A stretch of 5,554 nucleotides of DNA from Treponema sp. (lineage in GTDB: Bacteria; Spirochaetota; Spirochaetia; Treponematales; Treponemataceae), in assembly GCA_003455655.1 (NCBI GenBank), contig DMQP01000097.1:1-5554 (forward strand), given 5' to 3'. The translations under genes were made by a program, and so were the position numbers. The notes under the pieces were generated by a model, which worked only from the letters and a program-made list of their open reading frames with translations, searched no databases and was not told the origin of the DNA. Positions 1-5,102 of this stretch are shown here, one piece after another; position 1 is the first letter of the stretch, and the number at the start of each line of letters is the position of its first letter.

Positions 1-10
1 TTTTTTATGT

Positions 11-39
11 TTGCCATATTTAAAAAAGTGCGGTATAAT
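11..39 (+). promoter_or_regulatory. Sigma-70 type promoter for the esterase-kdgK operon
   Basis: The -35 is TTGCCA at 11-16 (5 of 6 to TTGACA), followed by a 17-bp spacer and a perfect TATAAT at 34-39. The predicted transcription start, about 7 nt past the -10, falls at about 46-47, which is on the ATG at 47. The run of T at 1-6 just upstream could be the tail of a terminator of a gene outside the window, but its stem is not visible. Confidence 0.75.
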
Positions 40-46
40 AGTTTAT

Positions 47-1060
47 ATGTTAAAACTTACTGTAAATCCAAGATCTGTGGCTGCAATTACAGCTGCACTT
101 CGCAAAATTAGAGAAATGATTATGACGGGTGCAGTTGCAAAAGACTCGCCCATACACATCCTGCTTGAAGCGGGAACATATACCGAGACTGTTCGCTACA
201 ATTTGTCTAATCCGCTCATAATGGAAAGTACTCCAGGAACAAAAGTTTCAGATTGTGTTATTCAAGTTGACAACTGCGAATCATTCAACCGAGGTGCAGA
301 AAATAGAGGTGTCTTTGTTATAGGTCCGTCTGCAACAAATGTTAAACTGCGCAATTTTACTATTCTTAATACTCATGCAAAAACACTTACTGAAGGTTCT
401 TGTCTTGCTGACAGTGCAGAAGCTTTTGTATGGAACAATACAGAAGGAACTTTGCTTGCGGAAGGAATGCATTTTACGGGAAGACAAAATGTACTTACGC
501 TCAAAGGTAACACTTGGTTTAAAGATTGCCAAATAACAGGCGATGTTGATGTAATTAGTGGAGAAGTTAACACTGCTTTCTTTGAAGAATGTCTTGTTAC
601 TCTTCGTGAAGATAACCGCGGTGATTATGACGGTTTTGCAGTAAAGAGTCAGGCTCTTGCAGAAAAGACTGGATTCATTTTCTTAAATTGTCGTTTCAGT
701 GGAGATAAAAGACGTAGAGCAAGTCTCTATGTATGTCGTACTGAAGGTAAAGGAAGTGCTCGTTCTCTAAAAGGATGGGACAACATTGCTTTGCTCAACT
801 GTATGATAAGCGACATTTACAACGATGAATTAGTTTGGGACGATGATATGTCTCTTGAAGTGTATCCTCGAGGGAATGCGAAGTTTGGTGTTCGGGAATA
901 TAACACAAAGACTGTTGCAAAAAATGGTGATGTTACTGAAGCGGAAACAATCAAACGCAATGTCAAATCGTATCTACTTACAAAAGACGACTACTTTGCC
1001 AATTACGCAAGCCGCTATCTGATTTTAAAGGAAACCCCTTTTGCAGAAAAAATAGAATAG
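47..1060 (+). CDS. Pectinesterase (CE8)-family right-handed beta-helix protein, cytoplasmic, with divergent active site
   Basis: This is a 337-residue protein of the pectin methylesterase family, whose members release methanol from methyl-esterified galacturonan. What is seen: an N-terminal beta-helix entry (ILLEAGTYTETV, residues 39-50), then QNVL (147-150), then CQITGDVDVISG (161-172), which matches the family block around C-x-I-x-G-x-VDFIFG. Asp168 corresponds to the catalytic nucleophile. The usual QDTL is QNVL here (Asp to Asn148), the earlier oxyanion Gln appears to be Glu125, and the LGRPW block is not recognisable, although Arg231 may replace its Arg. Activity is therefore uncertain. 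No signal peptide is seen from ATG 47, so a cytosolic role on imported oligogalacturonides is inferred. The start was chosen because the family fold begins there and the -10 box ends 7 nt upstream. There is no Shine-Dalgarno. The frame stays open to the left edge (TTG at 11), so a longer form cannot be fully excluded. kdgK follows after 36 bp. Confidence 0.8.
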   Translation: MLKLTVNPRSVAAITAALRKIREMIMTGAVAKDSPIHILLEAGTYTETVRYNLSNPLIMESTPGTKVSDCVIQVDNCESFNRGAENRGVFVIGPSATNVKLRNFTILNTHAKTLTEGSCLADSAEAFVWNNTEGTLLAEGMHFTGRQNVLTLKGNTWFKDCQITGDVDVISGEVNTAFFEECLVTLREDNRGDYDGFAVKSQALAEKTGFIFLNCRFSGDKRRRASLYVCRTEGKGSARSLKGWDNIALLNCMISDIYNDELVWDDDMSLEVYPRGNAKFGVREYNTKTVAKNGDVTEAETIKRNVKSYLLTKDDYFANYASRYLILKETPFAEKIE

Positions 1061-1096
1061 TAAAAGTAGAAACAATTTCTTTAAGGGGAAGTAAGC

Positions 1097-2116
1097 ATGA
1101 AAGTTGTTACGTTTGGTGAATTGATGTTGCGTCTAGAACCAGCAGGCTATTATCGTTTTGTTCAAGTTGATTCTATGACTGCAACATTTGGTGGTGCTGA
1201 AGCGAATGTTGCTGTTTCTCTTGCAAACTTTGGAATTGATTCATACTATGTTACAAAACTGCCCCAACATGAAATTGGTCAGAGTGCAGTCAACAACTTA
1301 CGCCGTTATGGTGTTAACACACAGTACATTGTTCGTGGCGGAAAACGTGTTGGCATTTACTACAACGAGCGTGGAGCAAGTCAGCGTCCCTCAAAATGTA
1401 TTTATGACCGTGCAGGTTCAGCAATAGCAGAAGCAGAAGCAAAAGATTTTGACTGGGAAACAATTTTCAAAGACTGTGACTGGTTCCATATAACTGGCAT
1501 TACTCCTGCTTTAGGTGGCAATTTACCCGCTATTTGCGAAGAAGCATGTAAAGCAGCAAAAAATGCAGGCGTAACAGTAAGTTGTGATTTGAATTATCGC
1601 AGTAAGTTATGGTCAACTCAAGATGCACAAAAAGTAATGACAAAACTATGTTCGTATGTAGATGTCTGTATTGCTAACGAAGAGGATGCAAAAAATGTCT
1701 TTGGTATTGCTGCAAAAGACAGTGATGTAGAAACAGGTAAACTTAACAAAGAAGGATATTTTTCTGTTGCAAAGCAACTTGCTGAAAAATTAGGTTTCAA
1801 AAAAGTTGCTATTACTTTGCGAACTTCAGTAAATGCAAATCAGAATAAATGGGCGGCTCTCTTTTACGACGGTAGTGATTTTTTCTTCAGTAAAGAATAC
1901 GACATGATGGTAGTTGACCGTTTGGGTGGAGGCGACAGTTTTACCGCTGGACTTATTTACTCTTTGCTTAGTAAAAAAGATTCGCAGTCGGCTCTTGATT
2001 TTGCAGTTGCCTCTTCTTGTCTTAAACACAGTATTGAGGGTGACTTCAATATGGTAACCGTTGCAGAAGTAGAACATCTTGCAGCAGGAGATGCAAGCGG
2101 AAGAATTATTCGCTGA
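1097..2116 (+). CDS. kdgK: 2-keto-3-deoxygluconate kinase, PfkB family
   Basis: This is a 339-residue ribokinase/PfkB-family sugar kinase, a normal full length. It is predicted to phosphorylate KDG to KDPG with ATP in the cytoplasm, the penultimate step of pectin and hexuronate breakdown before KDPG aldolase. Visible motifs: MKVVTFGELMLRL at the N-terminus, the sugar-binding GGAEANVA (32-39), YYNERG (88-93) and YDR (103-105) as expected for KDG carboxylate binding, CDLNYRSKLW (163-172), and the C-terminal DRLGGGDSFTAGLIY (274-288). Asp280 is the catalytic base in the GGGD anion hole. The tail (HSIEGDFNMVTVAEVE) is typical of KDG kinases rather than fructokinases. The start ATG is preceded by AAGGGG at 1083-1088 with 8-nt spacing. 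It is probably co-transcribed with the upstream esterase-family gene, which supports a galacturonate role, and it ends before a strong terminator. The main alternative is another PfkB sugar specificity such as fructose, which is less likely. Confidence 0.9.
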   Translation: MKVVTFGELMLRLEPAGYYRFVQVDSMTATFGGAEANVAVSLANFGIDSYYVTKLPQHEIGQSAVNNLRRYGVNTQYIVRGGKRVGIYYNERGASQRPSKCIYDRAGSAIAEAEAKDFDWETIFKDCDWFHITGITPALGGNLPAICEEACKAAKNAGVTVSCDLNYRSKLWSTQDAQKVMTKLCSYVDVCIANEEDAKNVFGIAAKDSDVETGKLNKEGYFSVAKQLAEKLGFKKVAITLRTSVNANQNKWAALFYDGSDFFFSKEYDMMVVDRLGGGDSFTAGLIYSLLSKKDSQSALDFAVASSCLKHSIEGDFNMVTVAEVEHLAAGDASGRIIR

Positions 2117-2156
2117 ATTTACTCTTTTTTGCACTAAATCTATACAAACGTTGCGG

Positions 2157-2193
2157 TAACCGTGGTTATTTTTGAATAACCGCGGTTATTTTT
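2157..2193. repeat. Tandem 17-bp direct repeat, second copy inside a perfect 16-bp palindrome
   Basis: TAACCGTGGTTATTTTT (2157-2173) recurs as TAACCGCGGTTATTTTT (2177-2193) with one mismatch and a 20-bp period. The second copy lies within AATAACCGCGGTTATT (2175-2190), a perfect palindrome. The repeat is what builds the terminator stem, but the near-palindromic units spaced about two helical turns apart could also be read as a paired operator ahead of the barrel gene. That second reading is speculative. Confidence 0.7.
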
Positions 2194-2194
2194 T
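2157..2194 (+). terminator. Rho-independent terminator of the esterase-kdgK operon
   Basis: A 14-bp stem (2157-2170 pairing with 2175-2188, one G-U wobble at 2163/2182) closes a TTTG tetraloop and runs into six T (2189-2194). It lies 41 nt after the kdgK stop. It separates the pectin genes from the downstream barrel gene. Confidence 0.88.
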
Positions 2195-2225
2195 AAAAAA
2201 AGCTATTTCTTTTTGAACATTCTGC

Positions 2226-2234
2226 TGTTATGAT
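2226..2234 (+). promoter_or_regulatory. Extended -10 promoter for the outer-membrane barrel gene
   Basis: TGTTATGAT is a TGn-extended -10 box with 5 of 6 matches to TATAAT. No good -35 lies 17 bp upstream. The predicted start is about 2241, giving a leader of about 29 nt that would open with a small hairpin, GAGTT (2242-2246) pairing with AACTC (2252-2256), just before the Shine-Dalgarno. An alternative reading uses TTGAAC (2213-2218) with TATAGG (2235-2240). Confidence 0.5.
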
Positions 2235-2257
2235 TATAGGCGAGTTAGGAAAACTCT

Positions 2258-2264
2258 AAGGAGG
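2258..2264 (+). promoter_or_regulatory. Strong Shine-Dalgarno that sets the barrel gene start
   Basis: AAGGAGG ends 5 nt before the ATG at 2270. A GTG at 2264 in the same frame overlaps this site and so cannot be the start served by it. Confidence 0.85.
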
Positions 2265-2269
2265 TGACT

Positions 2270-2917
2270 ATGAGTTTTAAAAAGATTTCAGTACTTGCAG
2301 TGCTTTGTGCTACCCTTGTACTTCCCTGTATGGCACGCGAAAATGACAGTGGTTTGGGATTTTCTGGAGGAATTCGTTTTTCAGTTCTTGGTCTAGAACC
2401 CTCTGTCTCTTTAATTTTGAATCACTTGGAAGTGGAAGCTTCTACTCCTATTCAGTCAAAGCATATTTTTAGTGCAACATACGATTCAAATGGTGTTCCC
2501 ACATCACAAGATATAACAGGCTATGTATTTGGTATGGCACCAGCTGTTTCAGTTGGTTATAATACAAAACCTTTTACTTCTGGTTGGCAAAATACTGTTG
2601 GTGCTTCTGTGCTTTGGCTTACAGACAGTTATATAAATGCAATTTCGGGTAATAGTTCTTCTTCTGTTCTTCCGCTTAATTCAAATGGCTCTGTAGATTT
2701 TTCTCAGGGTGCATACATTGGTAGTTTGTTCTATCGTGGTGGTATTCAGTGGAAGAGTGGCTTTGGCTTATATTTTAGAGTTGCAATTCCGCTTGTTGCT
2801 TATGTTCCCTCTATGGGAAATTCTGGCTTCTTCTCTATTATGGAACCTGAATTTGCTATGGCTTCACTTGCATCTGCATTTACCACAACCGCTGTTGGAG
2901 TAAAGTTTACATTTTAA
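2270..2917 (+). CDS. Small exported protein, predicted outer-membrane beta-barrel; specific function unknown
   Basis: This is a 215-residue protein not assignable to a named family. It starts with a signal peptide: Lys4-Lys5, a hydrophobic core at 6-19, and a likely signal peptidase I cut after Cys-Met-Ala22. Cys20 is preceded by Pro, so a lipobox is unlikely. The mature part alternates aromatic, glycine and small polar residues as in amphipathic strands (GLGFSGGIRFSVLGLEPSVSL; SLFYRGGIQWKSGFGLYFRVAIPL). It ends in VGVKFTF, and a terminal Phe is the usual BAM-recognised beta-signal. Ser/Asn-rich stretches (residues 125-146) look like surface loops. A short barrel, porin or adhesin-like role is possible. 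The neighbouring pectin genes raise an oligogalacturonate-porin idea (KdgM is similar in size), but no KdgM motif is recognised and a terminator separates the genes. It is probably monocistronic, with its own promoter and a downstream hairpin. Confidence 0.75.
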   Translation: MSFKKISVLAVLCATLVLPCMARENDSGLGFSGGIRFSVLGLEPSVSLILNHLEVEASTPIQSKHIFSATYDSNGVPTSQDITGYVFGMAPAVSVGYNTKPFTSGWQNTVGASVLWLTDSYINAISGNSSSSVLPLNSNGSVDFSQGAYIGSLFYRGGIQWKSGFGLYFRVAIPLVAYVPSMGNSGFFSIMEPEFAMASLASAFTTTAVGVKFTF

Positions 2918-2936
2918 CTAACTAAAGGAATTGTTT

Positions 2937-2974
2937 AAAAGAGGTGCTGAGTGAGACCCAGCATCTCTTTTTTT
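2937..2974. terminator. Hairpin terminator between convergent barrel and TPR genes
   Basis: A 13-bp stem (2937-2949 pairing with 2959-2971, one G-U at 2944/2964) has a 9-nt loop at 2950-2958, and the T run continues to 2974. It is a good terminator for the plus-strand barrel gene, 20 nt after its stop. On the minus strand the same hairpin lies 8 nt after the TPR gene stop but is followed by only four T, so it probably works both ways but less strongly on that side. Confidence 0.8.
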
Positions 2975-2982
2975 ATTTTTAT

Positions 2983-4224
2983 TTAGAAATCAAAACTGGC
3001 TCTAACATCTTTAAATGTTTTTCTTGCGTAGTTTGCATCTGTTGCTTCTGCAAGAGATTCTTCTGCTTTAGTAATTGCGTCTTCAGCTGACTCTTTGTCT
3101 CCCTTTATAAGATATAACTGAAACATCATGTAGTATAACATGCTACGTGGATTAGGATTTTCAGCCTGAAATTCAATACATGTTTTACAGAATTCAATGC
3201 CTGCATCAATCTGCCCATAGATGTGGTAAGAGTCAATTGCGCGTTTAAGTGTGTCGTCAGAAGAATCAATTTGATACGCTTTTACAAAACACTCAGTTGC
3301 TTTTGTAACATTTCCGTTTATGTTGTAATCGTGACCTTCGTACAAAAGAGGCAACGCTGCATCAGGATAGGCTTTTCTTGCCTGCTGAATTGTTTTTGTA
3401 GCATTTGTATTATCTTTTTTCTGTCTGTATACATCAACTAAAAGTAAATATGCATCTAAATCGAAGTCAGGGTCAGGGTCTTTATACTTTATGGCATTTT
3501 TTGCAGCAGTTACTGCGGTATCGAGTTTGTTTGCGTACAGAGCTGAAACTGCATAGTTAAACCAAGTGCGCGGATCATTTGAAACAAGACTTACTGATTT
3601 TGCAAAAACTTCACATGCAGTTACAGCGTCAGATATGTTTATTAATAATTCGCCATATTCATCAAGATATGTTTTGTTGTACACTCCTGCTTCGTAGGCT
3701 GCTGCAAAATTTGTATTTGCTTTTTTAACCATTTCGTTTACATTTTCAAGCCACTTGTCTCCGTAACGTATAAGAGTATCAAAATAGTAATGTCCCAGCG
3801 CAAGATTAAGTACAGGAGACATTCCGTGCTCTTCTGCGTATGAAGTAATTACTTCAACAGGATTATACATGGTCATGGCAAAGTCCATATCTTGTGAACC
3901 ATAACTTACTTGACGTCGTAATTCCATTAAGTCTTCATCTGGTTTAAGGTTTTTAAGAGCAAACATCTGATGCATCATGCTCATAACAAAATAGCGTGTG
4001 TACAAATCTGTTCTTTTAAGAATAATGTACTCGTTATCATCAAGACCTAAAACTCCGTTTGCGCTTGCATACTGTTTGTCTGCAATATATTTATCTGCAG
4101 CAGCAATGCGTTCTCTTACTTCTTTTGGAGCCGAAGCATATAAATCTTTGTCTTTGGCAAAAAGAGGTGACATGCTGCTTAGTGCAAGAACTAGAACAGC
4201 TAGTACTTTTGTAATTTTTTTCAT
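2983..4224 (-). CDS. Exported tetratricopeptide-repeat protein, probably periplasmic
   Basis: This is a 413-residue, largely helical protein. The signal peptide is MKKITKVLAVLVLALSSMSP with a likely cut after Phe-Ala23. There is no lipobox Cys, so a soluble periplasmic protein is predicted. From about residue 170 onward, paired-helix repeats of about 34 residues resemble TPRs. Examples are AVTACEVFAKSVSLVSNDP (200-218), WFNYAVSALYANKLDTAVTA (221-240), DAYLLLVDVYRQKKDNTNAT (257-276), PLLYEGHDYNINGNVTKATE (292-311) and MLYYMMFQLYLIKGDKESAE (362-381). The N-terminal third is helical but less regular. TPR proteins are protein-protein scaffolds; the partner cannot be read from sequence. AAGGAG (complement of 4231-4236) lies 6 nt before the ATG. 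An extended -10 promoter sits at the end of the upstream gene, 30 bp away, so the gene may be read both on its own and by readthrough. It converges with the barrel gene on a shared hairpin. Confidence 0.85.
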   Translation of the reverse strand: MKKITKVLAVLVLALSSMSPLFAKDKDLYASAPKEVRERIAAADKYIADKQYASANGVLGLDDNEYIILKRTDLYTRYFVMSMMHQMFALKNLKPDEDLMELRRQVSYGSQDMDFAMTMYNPVEVITSYAEEHGMSPVLNLALGHYYFDTLIRYGDKWLENVNEMVKKANTNFAAAYEAGVYNKTYLDEYGELLINISDAVTACEVFAKSVSLVSNDPRTWFNYAVSALYANKLDTAVTAAKNAIKYKDPDPDFDLDAYLLLVDVYRQKKDNTNATKTIQQARKAYPDAALPLLYEGHDYNINGNVTKATECFVKAYQIDSSDDTLKRAIDSYHIYGQIDAGIEFCKTCIEFQAENPNPRSMLYYMMFQLYLIKGDKESAEDAITKAEESLAEATDANYARKTFKDVRASFDF

Positions 4225-4253
4225 GGTAAACTCCTTAGTGTATATCTTTTTTT

Positions 4254-4283
4254 ATTATAACAAACTTTCTTCTGTAAGGTTAA
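4254..4283 (-). promoter_or_regulatory. Extended -10 promoter for the TPR gene, overlapping the rsuA stop codon
   Basis: On the minus strand the sequence reads TTAACC (4283-4278, 4 of 6 to the -35), an 18-bp spacer, and TATAAT (4259-4254) preceded by TGT (4262-4260), giving a full TGn-extended -10. The TAA stop of rsuA (4257-4255) lies inside the -10 box. The predicted start is about 4247, giving a leader of about 23 nt with the Shine-Dalgarno. Confidence 0.65.
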
Positions 4284-5055
4284 GTCTTCTCCACTGCCCA
4301 GGGTTCAATTTTGGGTCTAAGAATAATTTTCCAATGGCAATACGTTTCAAATAAACGACTTCATTCCCTAAAGCCCAAAACATGCGCTTTACCTGATGAA
4401 ATTTTCCTTCAGTAAGAGTTAAAAGACATAAGGCTGGCAAGTGCATGTTTTCTGCATAAATGGAACAGTAAGGATTCGTTTCATCTGTCCATTCAAGTTG
4501 TGCTGGTGCAGAAAAAAATCCGCGTTCATTTCTAAAGGGTGCAACTTCAAAGCCTTCTGAAAAGCATTTGATATATTCTTCTTGTTCATTTGGGTCACAT
4601 TCATTTTTAAGACAAACAAAATATGTTTTAGGACTATGCGTTAAGGGGCTTGTTATGCGGTGAGAAAGTTTACCATCTGTGGTTAAAAGTAAAAGACCTT
4701 CTGTGTCAAAATCAAGACGACCTACAGAATGAAGAGCAGGTAAACCTTTGGGTTTTACATATTCTTCTGGGAGAGAAGAGAAGACACTCTGGTGCAAACC
4801 TTCTGCATGTGTGCAAACAGTCGCTTGTGTTTTGTTCAGCATGATGAATAAATGAGGCGGTGTCTCAATACTTTTTCCATCTATGCACAAATGGTCAGTG
4901 TGTCTGTTAAAAGCAAAAGCTCCGTCTGTTATGCGCTTTCCGTTAACAGTTACTTCTCTACTTTGCAAAAGTCTGCGGCTGCTTCGGTGTGTGCTGTATC
5001 CCTGAGTAATAAGAACTTCGTCTAATCGTTCAGTCTTTACTTTTTCGGCTGACAT
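4255..5055 (-). CDS. rsuA: 16S rRNA pseudouridine synthase, RsuA family
   Basis: This is a 266-residue protein of the RsuA/RluB/E/F family, somewhat longer than the roughly 230-residue E. coli RsuA. An S4 RNA-binding domain spans about residues 8-60 (RLDEVLITQGY, then LLQSREVTVNGK). The catalytic block is GRLDFDTEGLLLLTTDG (112-128), with Asp115 as the catalytic aspartate. The C-terminal EGKFHQVKRMF (216-226) and the LDPKLNPGQWRRL tail are the RsuA version of this motif rather than the RVRR-type of RluB. Isomerisation of U516 of 16S rRNA (E. coli numbering) is therefore the best prediction. The start was chosen as ATG 5055: a TTG at 5073 would extend the frame by six residues, but neither has a Shine-Dalgarno, and a TACAAT -10-like box ends 6 nt before the ATG. 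The gene is divergent from mtnN and precedes the TPR gene by 30 bp. Confidence 0.88.
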   Translation of the reverse strand: MSAEKVKTERLDEVLITQGYSTHRSSRRLLQSREVTVNGKRITDGAFAFNRHTDHLCIDGKSIETPPHLFIMLNKTQATVCTHAEGLHQSVFSSLPEEYVKPKGLPALHSVGRLDFDTEGLLLLTTDGKLSHRITSPLTHSPKTYFVCLKNECDPNEQEEYIKCFSEGFEVAPFRNERGFFSAPAQLEWTDETNPYCSIYAENMHLPALCLLTLTEGKFHQVKRMFWALGNEVVYLKRIAIGKLFLDPKLNPGQWRRLNLTEESLL

Positions 5056-5063
5056 GATATAAT
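5036..5063 (+). promoter_or_regulatory. Extended -10 promoter for mtnN, overlapping the rsuA start
   Basis: TTTACT at 5036-5041 (4 of 6 to the -35) is followed by a 16-bp spacer and a perfect TATAAT at 5058-5063 preceded by TGA (5055-5057), giving a TGn-extended -10. The predicted start is about 5070, for a leader of about 33 nt. The -35 and spacer lie within the first codons of rsuA on the other strand. Confidence 0.65.
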
Positions 5064-5067
5064 TGTA
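5062..5067 (-). promoter_or_regulatory. Candidate -10 box for rsuA
   Basis: TACAAT on the minus strand (5 of 6 to TATAAT) ends 6 nt before the rsuA ATG, so transcription would begin at about the start codon. No convincing -35 was found at 16-18 bp. The call rests mainly on position and the absence of a Shine-Dalgarno. Confidence 0.4.
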
Positions 5068-5084
5068 CTGCAAACTGCTGCAAA
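5068..5084. repeat. Direct repeat CTGCAAA x2 with 10-bp period between rsuA and mtnN
   Basis: CTGCAAA occurs at 5068-5074 and again at 5078-5084, exactly one helical turn apart, downstream of the mtnN -10 and upstream of the rsuA ATG. It could be a binding site for a regulator acting on both promoters, but a 7-bp repeat in AT-rich DNA may be chance. Confidence 0.45.
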
Positions 5085-5102
5085 AATGACAGAGGTAGAC
5101 GC

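Noticed and set aside
281..573. Open frames on both strands inside the esterase-family gene (minus 281-532 and 373-573, plus 339-536)
   Set aside because: They lie wholly within a well-supported coding region, have no Shine-Dalgarno and no recognisable protein features.
1035..1088. CCCCTT (1035-1040) could pair with the kdgK Shine-Dalgarno AAGGGG (1083-1088)
   Set aside because: It is only 6 bp across a loop of more than 40 nt, and the upstream copy is translated. This is too weak to call a regulatory hairpin.
1826..2134. Minus-strand open frame of about 100 codons over the 3' end of kdgK
   Set aside because: It is antisense to the conserved PfkB signature region of kdgK, and its composition looks like a shadow frame. 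It also has no plausible ribosome binding site.
2270..2332. Lipoprotein reading of the barrel protein using Cys20
   Set aside because: Pro precedes the Cys, which does not fit a lipobox, while a Cys-Met-Ala signal peptidase I site and a beta-barrel C-terminus fit better.
1132..2400. Identical TCTAGAACC in kdgK (about 1132) and the barrel gene (about 2392)
   Set aside because: Both encode Leu-Glu-Pro in unrelated proteins. A 9-bp match at this scale is expected by chance.
3998..4354. Plus-strand open frame of 118 codons spanning the TPR gene start and the rsuA end
   Set aside because: It crosses two genes with strong motifs or a signal peptide on the other strand, and has no ribosome binding site or protein-family resemblance.
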